Shown here in pieces: positions 16,419 to 26,258 of a stretch of DNA of 32,403 nt. The notes beneath the pieces were generated by a model. The model was not told where the DNA came from and made no database searches. It saw only the letters and a list, made by a program, of their open reading frames with translations. The position numbers and the translations under genes were made by a program. The stretch is taken from assembly GCA_902826885.1 (NCBI GenBank), contig CADEGL010000003.1, forward strand, positions 51,328 to 83,730, in the 5' to 3' direction. How positions within the stretch are numbered: position 1 is the first letter of the stretch; each line of letters starts with the position of its first letter. Source of the DNA: an uncultured Alphaproteobacteria bacterium. Lineage in GTDB: Bacteria > Pseudomonadota > Alphaproteobacteria > CADEGL01.

Positions 16419-16763
16419 TTAGTGGTTCGAGCGGTGCAGGATCTTGTCGGTCAGGCCGGTTTCGTAGTCGATGCCGGCCTTGGTCAGCAGCACGCCATGC
16501 TCGGGCGAGTTGCGCACCAACCCTTTGCGGTCGAGCGCCAGCCAGACCGATTGGTTGTGCAAGCCCGAGGCGTCTTGGGCCATGACGACCGCGTCGCCGA
16601 CGTGGAAATGATCGCCATGCGCGTGGGGCAAATGGTTGATGGCAACCTCGTTCGTTTCCGCAACCGGCGTCGACAGACCCGAGGTGCGGGCGATCTGCTG
16701 CAGCAGGGTCAGGGTCTTGAGCTGCAGCGGGTTGAGCTTTAGCGGATTGATCTTGGACGGCAT
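16419..16763 (-). CDS. Small histidine-rich protein of unknown function (possible winged helix)
   Basis: I do not recognise this 114-aa protein. A strong GAGGGGAGA site before the ATG supports translation. The first 27 residues (LNPLQLKTLTLLQQIA) look helical. The centre holds a histidine cluster, H44, H47, H49, H52 and H54, within NHLPHAHGDHFHVGDAVV, that could bind metal. The end, VWLALDRKGLVRNSPEHG then VLLTKAGIDYE, has the pattern of a recognition helix, wing and closing strand seen in winged-helix proteins. That reading is tentative. The gene is convergent with the antiporter gene, 17 bp between stops, and is read in the same direction as the FkbM gene 82 bp upstream. Confidence 0.7.
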   Translation of the reverse strand: MPSKINPLKLNPLQLKTLTLLQQIARTSGLSTPVAETNEVAINHLPHAHGDHFHVGDAVVMAQDASGLHNQSVWLALDRKGLVRNSPEHGVLLTKAGIDYETGLTDKILHRSNH

Positions 16764-16845
16764 GGCGTTCTCCCCTCGGCGCCGCGGGGGCGCCTCTCAT
16801 CCCACCGGATAGCAAAGGGGGCGGGGCGGCACAAGACGCGGCCGC

Positions 16846-17655
16846 TCAGGGCCGCGGATCGCCGGGGGCCAGAATCTCGCGCAGATGCGGAACCGATTGC
16901 GGGCGCTCGCGCGGCAGGCACAGCATGTTCACCGCCCGCATCGACGCGAAGATATCGGCCCTGGCGTCCAGGAAATTCCGTCGCGAGAAGAGGGGCGGCG
17001 CGTGCCAATAGGCGCGATAGTCGAGTGCCAGGATCTGGCCGATCAGTCTCGCCGAATGCTCCGCCATGGCGTTGCCGACATAGAGGGTCGGCCGGCTGCG
17101 GCGGATCGTCTCCGCGGCCCCTGCCAGCACCTCGCCCTCGGTCGCCAGCACATCGACCTTGATCAAGTGGCAGGCCGGCAGGTCCAGCGAGTCGACGGTC
17201 ACGAGCGGGACTGGCTCGCCCGAGGTCCATTTTCCCAGGATCAGCGAGCCGAAATCGCCGTCGCGGCCATAGTCGATGCGCGGCACCAGCGTTTCGCCGT
17301 CCGTCGAGCCCGCCGCGGCCAGGTAGGCGTGGATGTTGGGCAGGCGGTTCAGGGCCGCGTTGCCGCACAGCATCTGGAACAGGGCGCGCTGGGGCTCGAT
17401 GGCAATGACGGACCCGGTCATCCCCACCATGCGCGCGAGTGCGATCGTGTGGCTGCCGACATGGGCGCCGACATCCACGGCCACCTGGCCGGGCTGGATG
17501 GCCGCCCGGAAGACACCGACCTCGTCCTCCATATATTCGCCATAGACGTCCAACGAGCGGCCGACGATCCGGTCGGTGCTGAAATACAGCATGGGGCCGT
17601 GACGGCAGCGCCGCAGCCGGACCGGCCCGCTCTCCAGTAGGACTTCTCCGGCCAT
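16846..17655 (-). CDS. FkbM-family SAM-dependent methyltransferase
   Basis: The 269-aa protein has the FkbM Rossmann fold: the SAM loop VAVDVGAHVGSHTIALAR with D61, the acidic strand-2 end IAIEPQ, and the family hallmark LIKVDVLATEGEVLAGA, a variant of the usual KxDVEGxExxVLxGA in which the EG-E pattern is slightly altered. FkbM members O-methylate sugars, often on cell-surface glycans or secondary metabolites. No glycosyltransferase is next to it, but the neighbourhood within 10 kb is rich in envelope genes. The ATG has no strong ribosome site. The acetoacetate decarboxylase gene is 82 bp upstream on the same strand. Confidence 0.87.
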   Translation of the reverse strand: MAGEVLLESGPVRLRRCRHGPMLYFSTDRIVGRSLDVYGEYMEDEVGVFRAAIQPGQVAVDVGAHVGSHTIALARMVGMTGSVIAIEPQRALFQMLCGNAALNRLPNIHAYLAAAGSTDGETLVPRIDYGRDGDFGSLILGKWTSGEPVPLVTVDSLDLPACHLIKVDVLATEGEVLAGAAETIRRSRPTLYVGNAMAEHSARLIGQILALDYRAYWHAPPLFSRRNFLDARADIFASMRAVNMLCLPRERPQSVPHLREILAPGDPRP

Positions 17656-17737
17656 TCTCCCCCCGGCGCCGGTTCTCCGCCGGCGTCACGCAACCAGTAT
17701 GCCAGCCGGGCTCCCGGCCCGGCCATATGGCCGTCGG

Positions 17738-18481
17738 TCAGCGCAGGTAATCGTGCAGGACGCGCCCGTAGGGCAGGGTGGCGTCCGCGATGAAATGCCG
17801 CCCACCCACGACCCGGCGGACCGGGAGGTCCGCGACCGGTGCGTTGACATGGGGGATCAGGTGCAGCCGGGCCGGCCCGGTCCAGGAACCCTTCACCGTG
17901 ATGTGGGTCATGTTGTAGGCGACCAGTTGGGCGATGGCGGGCTTGCCGTCCACATCGGGGATCAGCTTCAGGTTCACTTGTGTCTTCGACAGGGACGCCA
18001 CGGTCTTCTTCGGGTCGCGGGCGAACACTTCGTGCTTGTAGGCCATGGTGCCCACGGCCACGGTCTGGCCGGCATAGACCAGGGTGCCCGTCAGCGTATC
18101 CTTCGCCAGTTCGAGCGTGGGATGGGCGTGCTTCTTGGGAAAGCCCCAGATCTCGCGGCCGGCCGCGATGGGCGGCTCGTCGTCGAGGTACATCTGGACC
18201 GTGAAATTGCACGGCTCGCCCTTATAGGTGCAGGGAATGACGGTGCCCGTCTCGGTGTAATCGCCGAAGCCGGAACTGTCCGGCATGCGGATGAATTCAT
18301 AGAAGACGATATTGTCGGGCGTGGGCTCCAAAGGCTCGGGCACCGCGGCGCGGATGGCGGCCGGATCGCTCTCGTACATCACGATGAAGTACTGGCGGTC
18401 GATGAAGCGGAACGGGCCGTGCGGATAGCTGGGGCTGATCGCCGGCATGGACGGAAGCTTGAGGATTTCGTCACGCTTCAT
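17738..18481 (-). CDS. adc: Acetoacetate decarboxylase
   Basis: The 247-aa enzyme matches classical acetoacetate decarboxylase. The Schiff-base lysine region is GREIWGFPKKHAHP, with K116-K117 corresponding to the K115-K116 pair of the Clostridium enzyme. The acidic residues E62 (YEFIRMPD) and E77 (YTETG), and the strand TYKGEPCNFTVQMYLDDE, are in place. It would convert acetoacetate to acetone and CO2, though many relatives in Proteobacteria act on other beta-keto acids. No CoA-transferase for acetoacetyl-CoA is adjacent; the nearest CoA-transferase is the CaiB/BaiF gene 13 kb away. It diverges from the HD-domain gene. An AAAGGAGC ribosome site precedes the ATG. Confidence 0.93.
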   Translation of the reverse strand: MKRDEILKLPSMPAISPSYPHGPFRFIDRQYFIVMYESDPAAIRAAVPEPLEPTPDNIVFYEFIRMPDSSGFGDYTETGTVIPCTYKGEPCNFTVQMYLDDEPPIAAGREIWGFPKKHAHPTLELAKDTLTGTLVYAGQTVAVGTMAYKHEVFARDPKKTVASLSKTQVNLKLIPDVDGKPAIAQLVAYNMTHITVKGSWTGPARLHLIPHVNAPVADLPVRRVVGGRHFIADATLPYGRVLHDYLR

Positions 18482-18600
18482 GGCTGATGCTCCTTTGCGG
18501 GGTGGCGCCCGTCACGCATGGGTAACATGGCAGCGATAAACCGGAAACACCCTGGACGATGTCCAGCCGCGGGCGCAGTCTTGGACCGCTGGAGAGGGCG

Positions 18601-19149
18601 ATGGACGCGATTGATACGCTGTTCGGCTTGATGAGCCGCATGGGCGCCATACGATATGGCTCCGAGCCAGTCTCGCAACTCGACCATGCCCTGCAATGCG
18701 CCGCGCTGGCCGAACGGGAGGGGGCTCCGCCGCAACTGGTTACCGCCGCGCTTCTTCACGATATCGGCCATCTTACGGCCGATGATGAAGGCGCCGCGTT
18801 ACAAGGCGTCGATGCCCGCCACGAGATCGACGGCTCGGGCTTCCTGGCCGCGTGGTTCGGCGGCGAGGTGACGCGGCCGGTACGCCTGCATGTGGGCGCC
18901 AAGCGTTACCTTTGCGCGGTCGAACCGGCTTATTTCGATGGGCTGTCGGCGGCCTCGGTGCGCAGCCTGGCGCTGCAAGGCGGACCGTTCTCGGCCGACG
19001 AAGCGCGCCGCTTCATCGCCCAGGCCCAGGCGCCCCAGGCCGTGCGGCTGCGCCGTTGGGACGACGGCGCCAAGGTGCCGGGCGCCGCGACGCCGCCCTT
19101 GGCTCATTACCGCTTGCATCTGGAAGAGGCATTGGCCGCGCGGCGTTAG
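18601..19149 (+). CDS. HD-domain mixed-valence diiron oxygenase, PhnZ/TmpB-like
   Basis: The 182-aa protein matches the phosphonate-linked HD family more than generic HD phosphohydrolases. It has Y19 and E22 in IRYGSEPVSQLDHALQ (the mobile substrate loop of PhnZ), then H29, H53-D54 and H57 in LLHDIGH, H74 in DARHEIDG, H97 and K101 in LHVGAKRYLC, and a late D154 in RRWDDGAK. PhnZ uses two irons to oxidise and cleave the C-P bond of 1-hydroxy-2-aminoethylphosphonate made by PhnY. No PhnY-like 2-oxoglutarate oxygenase is in the window. The ATG after GGAGAGGGCG was preferred to one 42 bp upstream that has no ribosome site. Substrate could also be a trimethylammonio-phosphonate or a non-phosphonate. 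Confidence 0.85.
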   Translation: MDAIDTLFGLMSRMGAIRYGSEPVSQLDHALQCAALAEREGAPPQLVTAALLHDIGHLTADDEGAALQGVDARHEIDGSGFLAAWFGGEVTRPVRLHVGAKRYLCAVEPAYFDGLSAASVRSLALQGGPFSADEARRFIAQAQAPQAVRLRRWDDGAKVPGAATPPLAHYRLHLEEALAARR

Positions 19150-19160
19150 GCCGCGCGTTG

Positions 19161-20984
<1,824 letters not shown>

Positions 20985-21005
20985 GGGCCTAAGCCTAAAA
21001 ATACA

Positions 21006-21031
21006 GCGCGGTCGGATCGCTCCGGCCGCGC
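21006..21031 (-). terminator. Hairpin followed by a T-rich stretch in the typA leader (attenuator or terminator candidate)
   Basis: On the minus strand GCGCGGCCGGA pairs with TCCGACCGCGC over 11 bp with one wobble and a 4-nt loop. It is followed at once by TGTATTTTTAGG and then the typA ATG, 21 bp past the stem. The shape is that of an intrinsic terminator, but it sits between the probable promoter and the start codon. It could be a leader attenuator or a temperature-sensitive fold, or could stop read-through from upstream. Function is inferred. Confidence 0.45.
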
Positions 21032-21164
21032 GTGGGGGGAATATCGTGTCTCGGCGGTTGTTCGGCAAGGGCAATCGCGCCGAAACCCCGCTTTCGCCTC
21101 CCTTCAGTGCAGCTTCTATGCCAAGATCGCCGCGGTTTCCGCTGCGCAGATTGCTCGTAAGACC

Positions 21165-22691
21165 ATGGCACAAAACCGGAAATTCCGCCGGGCTGCCGCA
21201 TCCCGGGGCGCGGCACTGGGGTCCGCCCCCGCCGCGCGCCAGAAGGCCGCGGCCGCGCCGCCGGATGGGAAACCCGAGGTGATCGATCCCAAGGCGGTCT
21301 TCCAGGCCGGCCTCGCGCATTACAACGCGGGCCGCCACGCCGAGGCCGAGATCGTCTTCCGCCGCCTGATCGCGGGTCTCGAAAAGGGCGCGGCGCCTGC
21401 GTCGCGTGACGTGAGCCTGGCTCAGGCGCTCAACGCGTTGGGTGTCATGATGCGTGTCCAGCACCGCTATCCCGAGGCTATCGCCCTCTACGAGCGCGCG
21501 CTGCAATTGGACGACAAGAACCCCGGCGTGTTCAGCAATCTCGGCAACGCGCTCAAGGACGCGCACGAACTGGACGGTTCGATCGAGGCGCACCGGCGCG
21601 CGTTGGCGCTCAGCCCCAACGACGCCAAGATCAACCACAATCTGGGCGTCTCGCTGGTCCAGGCCGGGCGCTTCGCCGAGGGCATCGCGGCCTACGACAA
21701 GGCCTTGTCCATCACGCCCGATTTCGCCGACGCGGCCTGGGACCGGGCGCGCGCCTTGCTCTATCTCGGTGACTTCAAGCACGGCTGGCCGGCCTACGAG
21801 GCGCGCTGGGGTCTGGCCGAGCAGAAGGGCCGCAAGAAGCCGGGCGTGCAATGGCGCGGCGAGGATTTCGCCGGAAAACGCCTGTTCATTTACGGCGAGC
21901 AGGGCTTCGGCGATTCGATCCAATGCATGCGCTACCTGCCGCTGGTGAAGGCGCGCGGCGGCACGGTGATCTTCGAGTGCCAGCCCACGCTGATGCCTCT
22001 GGCCGAAGGGCTGGGCGCCGATGAATTGGTGCCGCGTACCCCCGGCACGCCGCCACCGCAATGCGATCTCATCATTCCGCTTCTAAGCCTGCCGGAGATC
22101 TTCACGCCGGATCTCGCTTCGATTCCGGCCGCGGTGCCTTATCTGCGCACGCCGCCCGGCCGCGCGGCCAAGTTCGACGAAGCGTTCGCGCGGGCGGGCC
22201 GGAAGCTCAAGGTCGGCATCGTCTGGTCCGGCAGCATCACCTTCAAGGGCAACCGCGACCGCGCACTGCGCCTGGCCACGTTCCTGCGCCATTTCACCTT
22301 GCCCAACGTCCAGCTCTACAGCCTTCAGAAAGGCCCGCCCGAGGTGGAGCTGAAGCTGGCGCCGCGCGACGCACCGATCATCGACCTGTCGCCGCTGTTG
22401 GGCGACTTCGCCGACACGGCAGCGGCCATCGACGGGCTGGACCTGGTGCTGATGACCGACAGCGCCGTCGCGCATCTGGCCGGCGCCATGAACCGGCCCG
22501 TGTGGGTGCTGATCTCCTTCGTCGCGCATTGGCTGTGGCTGGCGGACCGGGAGGACAGCCCTTGGTACCCGTCCATGCGTTTCTTCCGCCAGGTACGCCC
22601 AGGCGAATGGGGTCCGGCGATGGGCCAGGCGCGCGCCGAGTTGGAAGCCGTGGCCGCCGGCGACCGTTCGCGCCTGCCGCCCCGGCGCTAG
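21165..22691 (+). CDS. TPR protein with C-terminal GT9/GT41-like glycosyltransferase domain
   Basis: The 508-aa protein begins with a basic Ala-rich segment. About four tetratricopeptide repeats (roughly 43-200) follow, for instance [20 protein letters not shown] and [20 protein letters not shown], then the linker [10 protein letters not shown] common in this family. The C-terminal half (about 345-490) has a GT-B half-fold like heptosyltransferases: [25 protein letters not shown] and [22 protein letters not shown]. Such proteins may glycosylate envelope components or scaffold their assembly; substrates are mostly unknown. I chose MAQNRKFRR although the ribosome site is weak (GTAAGA). It diverges from typA and its stop overlaps the convergent kinase gene by 4 bp. 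Confidence 0.87.
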   Translation: MAQNRKFRRAAASRGAALGSAPAARQKAAAAPPDGKPEVIDPKAVFQAGLAHYNAGRHAEAEIVFRRLIAGLEKGAAPASRDVSLAQALNALGVMMRVQHRYPEAIALYERALQLDDKNPGVFSNLGNALKDAHELDGSIEAHRRALALSPNDAKINHNLGVSLVQAGRFAEGIAAYDKALSITPDFADAAWDRARALLYLGDFKHGWPAYEARWGLAEQKGRKKPGVQWRGEDFAGKRLFIYGEQGFGDSIQCMRYLPLVKARGGTVIFECQPTLMPLAEGLGADELVPRTPGTPPPQCDLIIPLLSLPEIFTPDLASIPAAVPYLRTPPGRAAKFDEAFARAGRKLKVGIVWSGSITFKGNRDRALRLATFLRHFTLPNVQLYSLQKGPPEVELKLAPRDAPIIDLSPLLGDFADTAAAIDGLDLVLMTDSAVAHLAGAMNRPVWVLISFVAHWLWLADREDSPWYPSMRFFRQVRPGEWGPAMGQARAELEAVAAGDRSRLPPRR

Positions 22692-24208
22692 AGCACCCGC
22701 CGCGCGCGCGTTTCGGTTTCCCCGGCATCGCCGTCGGCGTTCACCCGGCTCCAGTTCATCGCACCGAGATCGAAGCCGGTCTGGCGGCGCAGCACATCGA
22801 CGGTCGCATCCGATGCATCGCCCCGCCGCGCGGCGATGCGCGCCTCCAGCACGGCTTGCGATCCTTCGAGCCACAGCCCGCGGAACGCCACACCGGCCTT
22901 GCGCGCGACGGCTTCGATGGATGCGCGCTCGGCGGGATCGGCAAACACCGCGTCGGCTACAACGGCGTGTCCGGCGGCCAAGGCATCCGCCGTCCGCTCG
23001 CACAAGCGCGCATAGACAGCTTCGCTGGCTTCGCGCGTGTAGGATTCGGCGGGCAAGCGCGTGGCGGGATCGACGCCGGCTATCTCCTTGCGGATCAGGT
23101 CGCTGCGCAGAACGACCGCGCCCGGCGCCGCGCCGAACGAAGGCGCCAGCGTGCGCGCCAGGGTGGACTTGCCCGTTCCCGACAGGCCGCCGACCGCGAT
23201 GAGGCGCGGCGGCGGCGGCGCCAGAAGCGCCAGTGCCAGCGTCAGATACTGCCGTGCCTCCTCGGCCTTTGTTTCGGCTTTCGCACCTGTTGATTGTGCG
23301 TGGGCCGCGCCAGCGACGTGAGAGCGGATGGCGGCGCGGTTGGCCAGGAACACCGGCATGAGCGCCAACCCGTCCCACTCGCCCGTGTCCGCCAAATAGC
23401 GGTTGAAGACGGTGTTAGCCGGAACGCGCAAGCTGCGCTTCTCCAGGTCCATCAGGAGGAAGGCCAGATCGTACAACACGTCGATGCGCGCGATGGCGTC
23501 GTCGAACTCGATGCCGTCGAAGGGCGTCGGACACCCGTCCAGCATCACGATGTTGCGCAGATGCAGGTCGCCGTGGCACTGGCGCACCTTGCCAGCCGCG
23601 CGGCGGCGTTCGAGCAAGGTTGCGTTGCGCTCCAGCGCCGCGCGGAGTTCCGCGTCGAGTTGCGCGACCTTGCTCATGTCTAGGATCTCCGGCCCATAGG
23701 CGCGGAAGGCCTCCAAATTGGTGTCGAACACCTCGCGCAAGGGCCCCGCGCCACCCGCCTCGCGGTGAACCTCGATACCGGCGTGAAAGCGGGCGATCTC
23801 GTCGGCCAATTTCTCCATCACCGCCGCGTCGAGGCGGCCGTTCTCCGCCATGTGATCGAGCACGCCGTCCTCGGCGAAGCGTTTCATCACGACAACCCAA
23901 TCGAGGACCGGCCCCTTGCCGTCGAGGGACAGGCCGCCATTCGTCGCGCGCGTCACCGCGGTCACGCGTTCATAAATCTCGGGGGCGGTGCGGCGATTGA
24001 GCGCCAGTTCGGATTCGCACATGCGCCGGCGTTTTTCCGGCGTGGAATAATCGAGATAGGGCAGGCGGATCGCGCGCTTCAACTTGTAGGCGCGCGGCCC
24101 CGCCAGGAAAATGATGGAACAATGGGTGTCGATGCGTTCGATCTTCTTCGCACCGTCGAAGTTGGACGGCTCGGATAGGAACGCGATGATCTCGTCTTGC
24201 TCGGCCAT
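22688..24208 (-). CDS. Fusion of an aminoglycoside-phosphotransferase-like kinase and a P-loop (zeta-toxin/gluconokinase-like) kinase
   Basis: The 506-aa protein has two kinase folds. The N-terminal domain (about 1-300) shows a lysine near K42, the APH catalytic loop CHGDLHLRN (D214, N219) and the metal aspartate D231 in PFDGIEFDD. The C-terminal domain (about 335-500) starts with the Walker A motif GGLSGTGKST (340-349) and has SDLIRKEIAG and VVADAVFADPAERA, as in small-molecule or zeta-toxin-like P-loop kinases. This bifunctional layout is widespread in Proteobacteria and poorly characterised; it is unlikely to be a drug-resistance gene. Its stop overlaps the TPR-glycosyltransferase stop by 4 bp on the opposite strand. 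A REP-like element lies upstream. Confidence 0.88.
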   Translation of the reverse strand: MAEQDEIIAFLSEPSNFDGAKKIERIDTHCSIIFLAGPRAYKLKRAIRLPYLDYSTPEKRRRMCESELALNRRTAPEIYERVTAVTRATNGGLSLDGKGPVLDWVVVMKRFAEDGVLDHMAENGRLDAAVMEKLADEIARFHAGIEVHREAGGAGPLREVFDTNLEAFRAYGPEILDMSKVAQLDAELRAALERNATLLERRRAAGKVRQCHGDLHLRNIVMLDGCPTPFDGIEFDDAIARIDVLYDLAFLLMDLEKRSLRVPANTVFNRYLADTGEWDGLALMPVFLANRAAIRSHVAGAAHAQSTGAKAETKAEEARQYLTLALALLAPPPPRLIAVGGLSGTGKSTLARTLAPSFGAAPGAVVLRSDLIRKEIAGVDPATRLPAESYTREASEAVYARLCERTADALAAGHAVVADAVFADPAERASIEAVARKAGVAFRGLWLEGSQAVLEARIAARRGDASDATVDVLRRQTGFDLGAMNWSRVNADGDAGETETRARRVL

Positions 24209-24284
24209 GCGGCGACCTTAGCCGAGTTCCGCGACGGTTCAACCCGCCGCTGTTCCGAGCGCTGTTTCAATTTGGTGTCTCATG

Positions 24285-24336
24285 CTTCGACAAGTTCAGC
24301 ACGAGTTTTTTGGCCTTACTCTGAGCTTGTCGAAGG
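24285..24336. repeat. REP-like palindromic intergenic repeat
   Basis: The arms CTTCGACAAGTTCAG (24285-24299) and CTGAGCTTGTCGAAGG (24321-24336) are inverted copies with one wobble, spaced by 21 bp that include a T6 run. The consensus CTTCGACAAGCTCAG is a widespread bacterial intergenic palindrome, often in many copies per genome. It lies between the ATPase stop and the kinase start, both leftward genes, so its transcript could end or stabilise the seven-gene mRNA. Only one copy is present in this window. Confidence 0.65.
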
Positions 24337-24360
24337 ACGGGGCCTAAAAAGAACGCCGCC

Positions 24361-25437
24361 CTATTCGGTCAGGATCAGCGCGTCGTCTGGACGCCACGAC
24401 AGGAAGACCTCGCTGTCCACACGCCAACGCGCGCCGCTCTCGCCGTCGTTGGCGATGCTGGCCGTCACCGTGCGCCCCGTGCCCAGATCGATGACGATGC
24501 GGCTCTCGTCGCCGTAATAGGCGATATGCGTCACACGGCCCTGCAAATTCGTGCCGTCGTCCGTCAAGGGCGCGGCGGAAAGCCGTATCCGTTCCGGCCG
24601 CACCATCAGCGTGACCGCGCCGGAGACGGACCGCTCCATCCGCCCGGTCAAAAGACCGAGGTCGGGGCAATTCACGACCGCTATGCCGCTTCCTTGATGC
24701 GTGACCGTGCCGCCGAAGAAATTGGCCTTGCCGATGAAGTCGGCGACGAAGCGGCAATTGGGTGTTTCGTACAGGCCGCGCGGATTGGCGATCTGGCGGA
24801 TGCGGCCTTTTTCCATCACCGCGATGCGGCCTGCCATGGACAACGCCTCGTCCTGGTCGTGCGTCACGAAGACGAAAGAGATGCCGACGGATTCCTGCAA
24901 CCGCACCAATTCCAGCCGCATGGTTTCGCGCAGCTTGGCGTCCAAGGCCGACAGTGGCTCGTCGAGCAGCAGCACCTTGGGCCGCTTCACCAGCGCGCGC
25001 GCCAACGCCACGCGCTGTTTTTGGCCGCCCGACAGCATATCGGGCCGCCGCTTCTCCATCCCCTCCAGCCGCACCAGCGCCAGCGCTTCCGTGGCGTGTC
25101 GTGTGGCATCCTTGGCGTTCATGCCGCCCGCGCGCAGGCCATAGGCCACGTTTTCGGCCACCGTCATGTGCGGGAACAGGGCGTAGGATTGGAAAACCAT
25201 ATTGACCGGTCGCCGGTTGGGCGGAACGCCGGTCATGTCCTTGCCGCCGATGATGATGCGCCCGGCATCGGGCGTCTCGAAGCCGGCCAGCATGCGCAGA
25301 AGCGTGGTCTTGCCGCAGCCCGATGGCCCAAGAAGGGCGAAGAACTCGCCTTGCGTCACCTCGAAGCTGGCTTGTTCCACGGCGGCGTCGGCGCCGAAGC
25401 GCTTGCTGACGCCCTCGACGGCGATGACGTCGCTCAT
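24361..25437 (-). CDS. ABC transporter ATP-binding protein, PotA/PotG-like (polyamine-type importer)
   Basis: The 358-aa ATPase has Walker A GPSGCGKTT (37-45), the Q-loop FQSYALFP, the signature LSGGQKQRVALARAL, Walker B LLLDEPLSALD and the switch histidine VFVTHD. A C-terminal TOBE/regulatory domain of about 110 residues follows, as in PotA and other CUT1-type ATPases. It energises the two permeases encoded just upstream. Its start overlaps the PotC-like stop by 4 bp, so it is the last gene of the seven-gene leftward run. The name reflects the whole cassette; ATPases of this group also serve iron, sulfate or opine importers. Confidence 0.94.
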   Translation of the reverse strand: MSDVIAVEGVSKRFGADAAVEQASFEVTQGEFFALLGPSGCGKTTLLRMLAGFETPDAGRIIIGGKDMTGVPPNRRPVNMVFQSYALFPHMTVAENVAYGLRAGGMNAKDATRHATEALALVRLEGMEKRRPDMLSGGQKQRVALARALVKRPKVLLLDEPLSALDAKLRETMRLELVRLQESVGISFVFVTHDQDEALSMAGRIAVMEKGRIRQIANPRGLYETPNCRFVADFIGKANFFGGTVTHQGSGIAVVNCPDLGLLTGRMERSVSGAVTLMVRPERIRLSAAPLTDDGTNLQGRVTHIAYYGDESRIVIDLGTGRTVTASIANDGESGARWRVDSEVFLSWRPDDALILTE

Positions 25438-26258
25438 CGCCGCGCCTCACGGTCGAGACGCGACTGGATCGCGATGCCGCCCAGCACAAGGGCCACGGTG
25501 ATCGCGATCAGTACGGTCGCGGCCGCGTTCATCTCCGGCGGCACGCTGAAGCGGACCATGGAATAGATCTTTAGCGGCAAGGTGGTCGAGCCCGGCCCCG
25601 AGGTGAAGAAGGTGATGACGAAGTCGTCGATGGAAAGGGTGAAGGCGAACAAGGCGCCGGTGACGATGCCCGGCATAGCGAAAGGCAGGACGACGCGCCG
25701 CATGGTCAGCCAATCACTGGCGCCGAGATCGCGCGAGGCTTCCTCCAGCGCCGGGTCGAAGCCCTGCATCCGGGCCCGCACGACCACGGCCACGAAGGGG
25801 ATCGAGAAGGCGATGTGGCTGGCCGTGATCGTCATCAGCCCCAACGGCAAGTCCAAAAGCGCGAAGAAGGCCAAGAGCGCGATGCCCATGCATACCTCGG
25901 GGATTACGATGGGCAAATGCAGCCAGCTTTCATAGGCCGCGCGGCCGGGGAAGCGAAAGCGCGCCAGCGCCATGCCAAGCGCCGAGCCCAGGATCGTCGA
26001 GACCAGGGTCGAGCCGCTCGCCACGATCATGCTGTTCAGGAAAGCCTCGTGCAGCGCCGCGTTGTCGTAGGCGAGGCCGTAGTTGCGAAGGGTGAAGCCT
26101 TCCCACAGCACGTTGCGGCGGCTGTTGTTGAAGCTGAAGGCCACCAGCATGACGATGGGGAAATAGAGGAACAGGAAATTGGCGGCGAAGATGGCCAGCA
26201 TCCACGGGCGCCGCCCGTATTCCAGCGGCCGCGCCGCGTGTGTGCGGCGGACGATCAT
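25434..26258 (-). CDS. ABC transporter permease, PotC/PotI-like
   Basis: The 274-aa membrane protein has six predicted helices. The EAA coupling loop is LEEASRDLGASDWLTMRRVVLPFAMPGI, and the segment FAFTLSIDDFVITFFTSGPG is characteristic of PotC-type subunits. The start MIVRRTHAARPLEYG overlaps the stop of the PotB-like gene by 4 bp; a longer frame through that gene is spurious. With its neighbour it forms the heterodimeric channel of a polyamine or related cation importer. Confidence 0.93.
   Translation of the reverse strand: MIVRRTHAARPLEYGRRPWMLAIFAANFLFLYFPIVMLVAFSFNNSRRNVLWEGFTLRNYGLAYDNAALHEAFLNSMIVASGSTLVSTILGSALGMALARFRFPGRAAYESWLHLPIVIPEVCMGIALLAFFALLDLPLGLMTITASHIAFSIPFVAVVVRARMQGFDPALEEASRDLGASDWLTMRRVVLPFAMPGIVTGALFAFTLSIDDFVITFFTSGPGSTTLPLKIYSMVRFSVPPEMNAAATVLIAITVALVLGGIAIQSRLDREARR

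Noticed and set aside
18559-18600. Earlier ATG for the PhnZ-like gene
   Set aside because: No ribosome site precedes it, and the family's conserved part begins after the ATG at 18601, which has GGAGAGGG upstream.
20985-22061. 966-aa version of typA reaching far upstream
   Set aside because: The extension lies antisense to the TPR-glycosyltransferase gene and BipA proteins begin at [18 protein letters not shown].
22688-24208. Aminoglycoside resistance gene
   Set aside because: The APH-like domain is fused to a P-loop kinase in a common housekeeping-type layout with no resistance context.
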